DNA of 5,225 nt from PFJX01 sp964646585 (GTDB lineage Bacteria; Pseudomonadota; Gammaproteobacteria; Burkholderiales; Thiobacillaceae). A program made the position numbers and the translations under genes. The DNA lies in NCBI GenBank assembly GCA_964646585.1, contig CAZYEY010000271.1, positions 1 through 5,225 on the forward strand, read 5' to 3'. Of this stretch, positions 1 to 5,225 are shown piece after piece (position 1 is the stretch's first letter; every line of letters begins with the position of its first letter). Under the pieces are notes generated by a model that did not search any database, was not told where the DNA came from, and worked only from the letters and a program-made list of their open reading frames with translations.

Positions 1-270
1 GCCGGTGATCCCGGTCACTTCCGCCAGGGTCAGCACCTGGATGCGGGGGTTGGCCTTGAGGCGGCGCAGGTTGATTTCCAGGCCGCAGGTGGGATGGCAC
101 ATCTTGGGGAAGTACCGGTAGAGCTGGACGGTGCGGCCGCCCAGGTACGGGTTCTTCTCCACCAGAACGACTTGCTTTCCGGTTTCCGCCGCTTCCAGCG
201 CGGCCGTCATGCCGGAGATGCCGCCGCCCACGACCAGAATGGTCTGGTTGGTCGCCACTACAGACGTCAT
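1..270 (-). CDS. HdrA/QmoA-family FAD-binding iron-sulfur subunit, N-terminal 90 residues (cut by left edge)
   Basis: This is the N-terminus of a flavoprotein related to heterodisulfide reductase subunit A and to QmoA, the soluble FAD/iron-sulfur subunit that links APS reductase to the quinone pool. Seen: a Rossmann dinucleotide-binding fold with GGGISG at residues 15-20 and an acidic E38 ending the second strand (LVEK), then YLGGR at 42-46, then YFPKMCHPTCGLEIN at 53-67 with Cys58 and Cys62. The GGR...YFPK.C..-CGLEIN block is typical of HdrA, QmoA and the sulfur-oxidation sHdrA proteins. The start ATG is preceded by GGAGG at a 6-base spacing, so the start is secure. The gene follows a 210-base gap after the ABC exporter and is probably first in its own operon. 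QmoA, sHdrA and other HdrA-like proteins cannot be separated on 90 residues. sHdrA is usually preceded by shdrC1 and shdrB1, which are absent here, a mild argument for QmoA or another HdrA. The rest of the protein and its partner subunits lie beyond the left edge. Confidence 0.86.
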   Translation of the reverse strand, partial: MTSVVATNQTILVVGGGISGMTAALEAAETGKQVVLVEKNPYLGGRTVQLYRYFPKMCHPTCGLEINLRRLKANPRIQVLTLAEVTGITG

Positions 271-276
271 GTATCG

Positions 277-281
277 CCTCC
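277..281 (-). promoter_or_regulatory. Ribosome binding site of the HdrA/QmoA-like gene
   Basis: Read on the minus strand, GGAGG stands six bases before the ATG at 270. It is the only strong Shine-Dalgarno sequence before any start in this window and fixes the start of the HdrA/QmoA-like gene. Confidence 0.8.
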
Positions 282-303
282 GATGGGTGAAGACTTCAGG
301 GAT

Positions 304-377
304 TCGGGGGGGCCGGGCAGGCTGTTGCGGCCCGGCCAAATAGGCGCGAATGGTACTGGAAACACCCACCCCCCCGA
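304..377 (-). repeat. Nested inverted repeats with G7/C7 runs in the leader of the HdrA/QmoA-like gene
   Basis: Two perfect inverted repeats overlap here. The outer pair is 9 bp: TCGGGGGGG at 304-312 and its complement CCCCCCCGA at 369-377. The inner pair is 8 bp: GGCCGGGC at 311-318 and GCCCGGCC at 330-337, with an 11-base loop. The arms share bases 311-312, so the complete stems compete slightly, but together they could make a long GC-rich structure. No T-run follows the inner hairpin on the minus strand, so it is a poor intrinsic terminator for the ABC gene lying about 145 bases upstream. If transcription starts near 370-375, most of this would be in the 5' leader, ending about 23 bases before the ribosome binding site. 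A regulatory role is inference. Confidence 0.45.
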
Positions 378-411
378 TATATGGGAGTAATCGAAAGTTC
401 TTATGAATGAA
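376..411 (-). promoter_or_regulatory. Possible sigma70-type promoter for the HdrA/QmoA-like gene
   Basis: This is an AT-rich island in an otherwise GC-rich gap. On the minus strand it holds a weak -35-like TTCATA (407-402) and, after 18 bases, a weak -10-like CATATA (383-378); TATATC at 381-376 is an alternative -10 but gives a long 20-base spacer. Matches to consensus are only 3-4 of 6 in each box. The position fits a leader of about 100 bases for the HdrA/QmoA-like gene. The call rests mainly on base composition and position. Confidence 0.3.
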
Positions 412-444
412 TAGACTGGGTAAATCCGACGGGCGGGCGGGGTT

Positions 445-465
445 TGTCCGTCCCATGGGCGGACA
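445..465 (-). terminator. Weak hairpin just after the ABC exporter stop codon
   Basis: TGTCCG at 445-450 and CGGACA at 460-465 pair over 6 bp, with the near-palindrome CCCATGGG between them and one bulged T at 451. It starts about 15 bases after the exporter's stop codon, where a 3'-end structure would be expected. There is no T-run after it on the minus strand (AACCCC follows), so it is not a classical intrinsic terminator. It may protect the 3' end of the mRNA or have no role. Confidence 0.3.
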
Positions 466-480
466 CCGCTCCGCACCGGC

Positions 481-2298
481 TCATGCCGGGCTTTCGTCCC
501 GCAATTGCAGCCGCCACATGGCGGCATAGGGGCCGTCCCGGGCCAGCAGGTCGGCATGGTTGCCCCGTTCCACGATGCGGCCGCCGTCCAGCACCAGGAT
601 CTCGTCCGCATCCACCACCGTGGAGAGCCGGTGGGCGATGACCAGGGTGGTGCGGTTTTCCGAGATGCGCGCCAGTTCTTGCTGGATGCCCTGCTCGGTG
701 GCGGAATCCAGGGAGGAGGTGGCCTCGTCGAACACCAGGATGGGCGGGTTTTTGAGGATGGCCCGGGCGATGGCGACCCGCTGCTTCTCGCCGCCGGAGA
801 GCTTCAGGCCCCGTTCCCCCACCAGGGTGTCGCAGCCGTCCGGCAGGCCGCTGATGAAGCGGTCCAGATGGGCAGCCCGGGCGGCTTCCAGCACTTCCTC
901 CCGGCGGGCGTCCACCCGGCCGTAGGCGATGTTGTGGTAGAGGGTGTCGTTGAACAGCACCGTGTCCTGGGGAACCATGCCGATGTGGCCGCGCAGGCTG
1001 GCCTGGGTGACCTGGCGGATGTCCTGGCCGTCCACCAGGATGCGGCCGCCGGTCACGTCGAAGAAGCGGAACAACAGTCGCGACAGGGTGGACTTGCCGG
1101 CGCCGCTGGGCCCCACCACGGCCACCTTGCGCCCGGCCGGGATGACGAAGTCGATGTCCTCCAGGATGGGCCGGCGCGGGTCGTAGGCAAAGCTCACGTG
1201 CTCGAAGCGGACCTCTCCCGCCTCCACCGTCAGCGTTCTCGCGTCTGCTGCGTCGGTGACTTCCGGCACCCGCTGGAGCAGGCCGAACAGTTTCTCCATG
1301 TCGGTGAGCGCGTTGCGGATCTCCCGGTACACGGTGCCCAGGAAGTTGAGGGGGATGAAGAGCTGGATCAGGTAGGCATTCACCAGCACCAGGTCGCCGA
1401 TGGTCATGGAACCGTCCGCCACGCCCCGGGCCGCCAGCGCCATCATGGCGGTGACCCCGACGGCGATGATGAAGGACTGGCCGGCGTTGAGCCAGGCCAG
1501 GGACACCTCGCTGGCCACCGAGGCGTCTTCCGCCGCGCGTAGATCATTGCGCAGTCGCTCGGACTCGTAGTCCTCATTGTTGAAGTATTTCACCGTCTCA
1601 TAGTTGAGCAGGCTGTCCACCGCCCGGGCGTTGGCCCGCGCCTCGGTCTCGTTCATGGCGCGGCGGTATTTCAGGCGCCAGTTGGTCACCAGCACGGTGA
1701 AGGCGATATAGACCACCAGGGTCATGAGGGTGATGGCGCCGAACCAGGGGTCGTACTTGGCGAACAGCACCCCGGCCACCATGAGGATCTCCAACAGGGT
1801 GGGGCCGATGTTGAACAGGGTGAAGTTGATGAGGAAGCGCACCGAGCGCGCGCCCCGCTCGATGTCCACCGCGATGCCGCCGGTACGCCGCTCCAGGTGG
1901 AAGCGCAGGGACAGGCGGTGCAACTGCCGGAACACGTCGTGGACGATGCCGCGCATGGCCCGCTGCAATACCCGGGCGAACAGGGCATCCCGCAGCTCGG
2001 TGAAGGCCGTGTTGCCGAAACGGAGGAGGCCATACAGCACGATGAAAGCCAGGGGCAGGGCCAGGCCCATGCCCATGCCGGCGCCCGCTACCCCCTTTAC
2101 GCTCAGGGCATCGACGATCTCCTTCAAGACCAGGGGCACCGACACGTTGGCCAGCTTCGCTCCCAGCAACAAGGCGAAGGCCGCGAGCACCCGGGGCTTG
2201 TAGCGCCAGACATAGGGCGCCAGGGACCAGGCCGCCCGCCATTGGGCGGCGGTGGGGCGGGTGGTCATGGAATCGGGGCGGGAGTGGTCGTGGGCCAT
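481..2298 (-). CDS. Atm1/ABCB7-type ABC exporter, half-transporter with fused membrane and ATPase domains
   Basis: This inner-membrane ABC exporter should work as a homodimer. Its 605 residues are the normal length for the Atm1 class, whose members move glutathione-linked compounds (GSSG, glutathione persulfide or metal conjugates). Membrane segments are seen at about 36-60, 76-95, 155-180, 184-205, 272-292 and 300-325. Family markers are NYETVKYFNNE (232-242), LNAGQ (270-274, with Asn271 and Gln274 spaced like the glutathione-binding pair in Novosphingobium Atm1) and PLNFLGTVYRE (316-326). The ATPase domain is complete: A-loop Tyr372, Walker A GPSGAGKST (396-404), Q-loop Gln444, signature LSGGE (500-504), Walker B ILVFDE (520-525), D-loop SSLD (528-531), H-loop His556. 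No Shine-Dalgarno sequence precedes the ATG at 2298 (TATCCTCC lies directly before it). Met11, at 2268, is the alternative start and also lacks one. The gene follows the c-di-GMP regulator by 65 bases. Family is sure; the true substrate is not. Confidence 0.96.
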   Translation of the reverse strand: MAHDHSRPDSMTTRPTAAQWRAAWSLAPYVWRYKPRVLAAFALLLGAKLANVSVPLVLKEIVDALSVKGVAGAGMGMGLALPLAFIVLYGLLRFGNTAFTELRDALFARVLQRAMRGIVHDVFRQLHRLSLRFHLERRTGGIAVDIERGARSVRFLINFTLFNIGPTLLEILMVAGVLFAKYDPWFGAITLMTLVVYIAFTVLVTNWRLKYRRAMNETEARANARAVDSLLNYETVKYFNNEDYESERLRNDLRAAEDASVASEVSLAWLNAGQSFIIAVGVTAMMALAARGVADGSMTIGDLVLVNAYLIQLFIPLNFLGTVYREIRNALTDMEKLFGLLQRVPEVTDAADARTLTVEAGEVRFEHVSFAYDPRRPILEDIDFVIPAGRKVAVVGPSGAGKSTLSRLLFRFFDVTGGRILVDGQDIRQVTQASLRGHIGMVPQDTVLFNDTLYHNIAYGRVDARREEVLEAARAAHLDRFISGLPDGCDTLVGERGLKLSGGEKQRVAIARAILKNPPILVFDEATSSLDSATEQGIQQELARISENRTTLVIAHRLSTVVDADEILVLDGGRIVERGNHADLLARDGPYAAMWRLQLRDESPA

Positions 2299-2320
2299 GG
2301 AGGATAGGGCTTTAGAAACA

Positions 2321-2359
2321 GCCCGCGATTCTCGGGCCGGCTGGCCATTCCTGCCAGCC
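2321..2359 (-). terminator. Tandem hairpins between regulator and exporter; the second is a possible weak terminator
   Basis: On the minus strand the first hairpin has a perfect 7-bp stem, GGCTGGC/GCCAGCC (2353-2359 with 2339-2345), and a 7-base loop. It starts 4 bases after the stop of the response regulator gene. The second has a 5-bp stem, GCCCG/CGGGC (2333-2337 with 2321-2325), and a 7-base loop, and is followed by TGTTTCT, a broken T-rich run. Together they could terminate or attenuate transcription between regulator and exporter, letting the exporter be partly independent. No clear promoter is visible between them and the exporter start, so some read-through is likely. Confidence 0.42.
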
Positions 2360-2363
2360 AGAC

Positions 2364-4526
2364 TCAGTTTTTCTGCCGCGCCAGGATTTCGGTGGCCTTG
2401 CCCACGGTCACGGGGCGGCTGAACAGGAAGCCCTGGTAGGCGTCGCAGCCCAGGTCGATGATGTAATCGAGCTGGGCGCGGGTTTCCACGCCCTCAGCCA
2501 CCACATTGAGGTGGAGGCCCTTGGCCATGGCGGCGATGCCGGCGACGATGGTGGAACCGTTGTTCATGTGGCCGTTGATGTCATGGATGAAGCTGCGGTC
2601 GATCTTGAGACTGTGGATGGGCAGCTTCTTCAGGTAGGAGAGGGAGGAATAGCCGGTGCCGAAATCGTCGATGGCGATCTCCACGCCCACGTCGGCCAGC
2701 CGGCGCAGCTTCTCGATGCTGCCGTCCATGTCGCGCATGAGGGTGCTTTCGGTGATCTCGATTTCCAGGCCGGGACCGCCCATGCCGTGTTCCTTGAGGC
2801 ATTGGGTGAACTTGTCCACGAACTGGGGATGCTCGATCTGGCGGGCGGAGAGGTTCACAGCCATGGTGATGGGCGGCATTTCCGAGGCGCGCCACAGGCT
2901 GGCCTGACGGCAGGCGGCATCCAGCACCCATTCGCTGATGGGGGCGATGAGGCCGGATTCCTCGGCGATGGGAATGAACTCACTGGGGGGGACGATGCCC
3001 CGGGTGGGGTGGTTCCAGCGGATGAGGGCTTCCATGCCGCGGATGCGCTGGTCCTGGATGGAGACCTGGGGCTGGTAGTAGACCTCGAATTGGCCTTTCT
3101 CCAGGGCGTGGCGCATCTCGTTTTCCACCGCCAGCCGTCCGGTGAAGGATTTCTGTAGGTCGTGGGTGAAGAACTTGTAGTCGTTCCGGCCGCTGTCCTT
3201 GGCATGGTACATGGCAATGTCGGCGTGCTTCACCAGGGTTTCGATGGTGTCGCCGTCGTCGGGGAAGACAGCGATGCCGATGCTGATGCCGACGAAGATT
3301 TCGTGGCCCTCGATGTGAAAGGGCTGCTTCAGGGAGGCCAGGATTTTCTGGGCGATGAAGGCGGCATTGTCCCGGTTGCGGATGTGGGGCAGCAGGAGCA
3401 TGAACTCGTCGCCGCCGATGCGGGACAGGGTGTCGCCCTCCCGCAGGCTGCCGCGCAGGCGCTGGGCCACTGCCTGGAGCAGGCCATCGCCCACCAGATG
3501 GCCCAGGGTGTCGTTGACCACCTTGAAGCGGTCCATGTCCAGGAAGAGGGTGGCCAGGGTCTGGCCGTGGCGCTTGGCGTGGACGATGGCCTGACCCAGG
3601 CGGTCCTTGAACAGGGCCCGGTTGGGCAGGCCGGTGAGCAGGTCGTGGTAGGCCTGGAAGGCGATGGTGGCTTCCGCCTGCTTGCGCTCGCTGATATCCC
3701 GGGCGACCCCGTAGGAGCCCAGAAATTCCTTGGTGCCATCATCCCGGGAGCGGTACATGCCCATGGAAGACAATTCCACCACCACGATGTCCTGGGAGGT
3801 GCGCTCGGACAGGCCGGTGAGCAGATCCTCCTTGCGCTTCAGCTGCAGTTCGTAGTTGCGGGTGGCGCGCTCCCCGGTGCGGCGCTCGTTCAGGCGGTAG
3901 CGGGCGTTCTCCAACTCCCCTGGGGGGACCAGCAACAGGTAGTCCTTGCCGATGAGCTCCGCGGGGCTGTAGCCCAGGGCGCGCTGGATGCTGTCGTTGA
4001 CGAAGGTGAAGGCGCCCTTGGCGTCCAGGGTGTAGATGATGTCCGGGGAGGTGTTCACCAGCAGCCGGTACCATTGCTCGGATTGTTCGATCTGCTGGAG
4101 CATCCGGGCGTTGTCCCGCTCCAACTGGAGCTTGGTGGCCGCGTTGCGCACGGTTTTGATCAGTTCGGCCGGCTCATAGGGCTTGCGCAGATAGTCGTAG
4201 GCGCCCAGGCGCAGGGACTGGATGGCGGACTCGATGTGGCTGTCGCCGCTCATGACGATGACGCGGCAATGGGGATGATGCTGGCGGATGTGGGCCATGA
4301 TGTCATGGCCGCTGGCGTCTGGGAGGCGCAAGTCCAGCAGCGCCAGATCATAGGAGCGCCGGGCCAGCAGGGCATAGGCTTGGGCGCCGGTGACCGCCGT
4401 GTCGATGCCGTGGACGAACTGGGCCAGCAGCAGCCGGGTGCTCTCCAGATAGCGCGGCTCGTCTTCCACGATCAGAAGATTGAGCAGCGGTGGCTGGTTC
4501 AGACCGGTGAGCGGATCACCTGGCAT
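2364..4526 (-). CDS. Response regulator with REC-PAS-GGDEF-EAL domains (cyclic-di-GMP synthesis/breakdown)
   Basis: This cytoplasmic protein of 720 residues couples phosphorylation to cyclic-di-GMP turnover. REC (about 16-130): acidic Glu21/Asp22, phosphoacceptor Asp65 in LLDLRLPD, switch Ser93, Lys115 in RKP. A short helical linker (about 130-150) leads to a PAS domain (about 150-280). GGDEF (about 294-455): Asp330 metal site, GGDEF at 371-375 intact, and inhibitory-site RxxD at 362-365, exactly five residues before it. EAL (about 467-715): Glu499 in MEALIRW, Asn558, Glu590, Asp620/Asp621 in DDFGTGYSS, Lys641, Glu678 and Gln698, the full set known from active phosphodiesterases. Both activities may therefore work, or the GGDEF half may serve as a GTP sensor; sequence cannot tell which dominates. 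The ATG at 4526 is the only sensible start although it lacks a good Shine-Dalgarno sequence (GGGG lies 8 bases upstream, CCTCCT directly before). It begins 66 bases after the adjacent kinase gene, its likely phosphodonor. What the PAS domain senses is unknown. Confidence 0.97.
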   Translation of the reverse strand: MPGDPLTGLNQPPLLNLLIVEDEPRYLESTRLLLAQFVHGIDTAVTGAQAYALLARRSYDLALLDLRLPDASGHDIMAHIRQHHPHCRVIVMSGDSHIESAIQSLRLGAYDYLRKPYEPAELIKTVRNAATKLQLERDNARMLQQIEQSEQWYRLLVNTSPDIIYTLDAKGAFTFVNDSIQRALGYSPAELIGKDYLLLVPPGELENARYRLNERRTGERATRNYELQLKRKEDLLTGLSERTSQDIVVVELSSMGMYRSRDDGTKEFLGSYGVARDISERKQAEATIAFQAYHDLLTGLPNRALFKDRLGQAIVHAKRHGQTLATLFLDMDRFKVVNDTLGHLVGDGLLQAVAQRLRGSLREGDTLSRIGGDEFMLLLPHIRNRDNAAFIAQKILASLKQPFHIEGHEIFVGISIGIAVFPDDGDTIETLVKHADIAMYHAKDSGRNDYKFFTHDLQKSFTGRLAVENEMRHALEKGQFEVYYQPQVSIQDQRIRGMEALIRWNHPTRGIVPPSEFIPIAEESGLIAPISEWVLDAACRQASLWRASEMPPITMAVNLSARQIEHPQFVDKFTQCLKEHGMGGPGLEIEITESTLMRDMDGSIEKLRRLADVGVEIAIDDFGTGYSSLSYLKKLPIHSLKIDRSFIHDINGHMNNGSTIVAGIAAMAKGLHLNVVAEGVETRAQLDYIIDLGCDAYQGFLFSRPVTVGKATEILARQKN

Positions 4527-4565
4527 AGGAGGCGCCCCAGAGCGGTGGTGATTGTCGGGATCGGC

Positions 4566-4577
4566 AGCCGCGCGGCT
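4566..4577. repeat. Perfect 12-bp palindrome in the kinase-regulator gap
   Basis: AGCCGCGCGGCT reads the same on both strands and lies in the 66-base gap between the kinase stop codon and the response regulator start, about 40 bases before that start. In RNA it would form only a small 4-bp stem. A competing 5-bp stem, GGCAG (4563-4567) with CTGCC (4583-4587), overlaps it. It could be a protein-binding site or a chance GC-rich palindrome; no second copy was noticed. Confidence 0.35.
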
Positions 4578-4592
4578 ATGTACTGCCCCGTT

Positions 4593-5225
4593 TCAGCCGA
4601 CAGGGAATGATATATGGAATGTTGTTCCCATAGTGTTGCTCTTGTATGTGATGCTGCCCTTGAGGGAATGAGTCAGGGCCTTGACGATGGACAGGCCGAT
4701 GCCTGCATGGCCCTCGCCCTTGCCGGATTCCACCGGGCTGAAGATGCGGCCGGCCAGGTCCGGGGGGAGGCCCGGGCCGGAGTCGGCCACGGTGATTTCC
4801 ACCAGGCCCTCCTGCCGGTCGTTGACCAGGGAGGTGGTCGCCAGATGGACCAGGCCGCCGGCCGGGGTGGCCTCCAGGGCATTGAGCAGCAGGTTGAGGA
4901 CGATCTGCTTGAGCTTGTCCCGGTCGCAGGAGAGGCGGGGCAGGTCCGCTTCCAGGTCCAGGGTGATGCGGATGCCCTTGCCCTGGGACGATGCCTCGCT
5001 CACCTTCACCAGGTCCTCGATGAGGGCGTTCACGTCCACCTGTTCGATGAGGGGGCCGGACGCGCTTCCCTCCTGGGTCAGGCCACGGATGATGCGGACG
5101 ATGCGGTCCAGTTCCTCGTGGACGATGCGCAACTCGTCGGCGATGGGCGCTTCATCGCCCAGCTTGGCCTTCATGATCGCCAGATAGTTCTTGACGATGC
5201 CCAGGGGGTTGTTGATCTCGTGGGC
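4593..5225 (-). CDS. Sensor histidine kinase, C-terminal 210 residues (cut by right edge)
   Basis: This is the catalytic end of a two-component sensor kinase, open through to the window edge; the Met codon at 5174 is internal, not the start. Numbering from the first visible residue: the H-box is HEINNPL at 2-8 with the phosphorylated His at residue 2 (codon 5220-5222), followed by the helical dimerisation region to about 50. The HATPase domain shows the N-box NLLLNALEA (Asn115 as the ATP/Mg residue), G1 box DSGPG (148-152), G2 glycines GIGL (175-178) and the closing GTTFHISFP. All expected catalytic residues are present. HEINNPL kinases belong to the broad NtrB-like/HisKA group. The wording of the H-box and next helix (NPLGIVKNYL) recalls kinases with an N-terminal HDOD domain, but that is memory and the sensor part is outside the window. 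The gene sits 66 bases before a REC-PAS-GGDEF-EAL regulator, its probable partner. Confidence 0.94.
   Translation of the reverse strand, partial: AHEINNPLGIVKNYLAIMKAKLGDEAPIADELRIVHEELDRIVRIIRGLTQEGSASGPLIEQVDVNALIEDLVKVSEASSQGKGIRITLDLEADLPRLSCDRDKLKQIVLNLLLNALEATPAGGLVHLATTSLVNDRQEGLVEITVADSGPGLPPDLAGRIFSPVESGKGEGHAGIGLSIVKALTHSLKGSITYKSNTMGTTFHISFPVG

Noticed and set aside
311..337. Inner GC-rich hairpin as an intrinsic terminator of the exporter gene
   Set aside because: No T-run follows it on the minus strand and it lies about 145 bases past the stop, nearer the next gene's ribosome binding site than the exporter's end.
94..390. Plus-strand open frame covering the start of the HdrA/QmoA-like gene and its leader
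   Set aside because: It overlaps conserved FAD-binding coding sequence on the minus strand and encodes nothing recognisable.
505..1542. Open frame of 345 codons on the plus strand opposite the ABC exporter ATPase domain
   Set aside because: Low-information composition (many G, H, Q, V), no motifs, and fully inside a well-supported ABC gene; typical antisense shadow in GC-rich DNA.
2339..2372. Hairpin plus TTTTT as a plus-strand terminator
   Set aside because: No plus-strand gene reads into it, and the T-run encodes the last Lys-Asn codons of the minus-strand regulator.
3270..3297. Short GATGCC-like repeat
   Set aside because: It follows directly from the codons for the GISIGIA strand of the GGDEF domain, so it is not a separate repeat element.
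3162..4610. Long open frame of 482 codons on the plus strand opposite the response regulator gene
   Set aside because: Its protein is rich in G, V, Q, H and A with no recognisable domain, and it mirrors the codon bias of the clearly real GGDEF-EAL gene on the other strand.
4593..5174. Complete small kinase starting at the ATG at 5174
   Set aside because: The frame stays open to the window edge and the essential H-box lies upstream of that ATG, so the gene is longer and merely cut by the window.

Overview
The window looks like part of the chromosome of a GC-rich proteobacterium (roughly 60-65% G+C by eye, not counted). All four protein genes lie on the minus strand, so transcription runs from right to left: histidine kinase (partial), c-di-GMP response regulator, Atm1-type ABC exporter, then an HdrA/QmoA-type flavoprotein (partial). 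The flavoprotein fragment resembles subunits used by sulfur-oxidising or sulfate-reducing organisms. Combined with the general look of the proteins, this makes a sulfur-metabolising betaproteobacterium my best guess; it is an inference, not something the sequence proves.

Right part (2364-5225): the C-terminal 210 residues of a sensor histidine kinase run off the right edge, with the H-box histidine only two codons inside the window. After a 66-base gap comes a 720-residue response regulator with the order REC-PAS-GGDEF-EAL. Every catalytic and metal-binding residue I could check in its REC, GGDEF (including the inhibitory RxxD site) and EAL domains is present. The adjacent kinase and regulator most likely form a two-component system that turns an unknown signal into a change in cyclic-di-GMP.

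Middle (481-2298): after a 65-base gap holding two small hairpins comes a full-length half-transporter of the Atm1/ABCB7 class. It has six membrane segments, a complete ATPase domain, and the family's membrane-domain motifs linked to glutathione-type substrates.

Left part (1-480): a 210-base intergenic stretch contains an AT-rich patch that could be a promoter, two inverted repeats built partly from runs of seven G and seven C, and a clear ribosome binding site. It leads into the first 90 codons of an FAD-binding HdrA/QmoA-like protein, which continues past the left edge. This gene appears to start its own transcription unit.

No RNA genes, mobile elements, CRISPR arrays or attachment sites were seen. 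The genes belong to known families. The less ordinary points are the structured leader before the HdrA/QmoA-like gene, the intact dual GGDEF-EAL output, and a glutathione-type exporter beside a sulfur-type redox gene.
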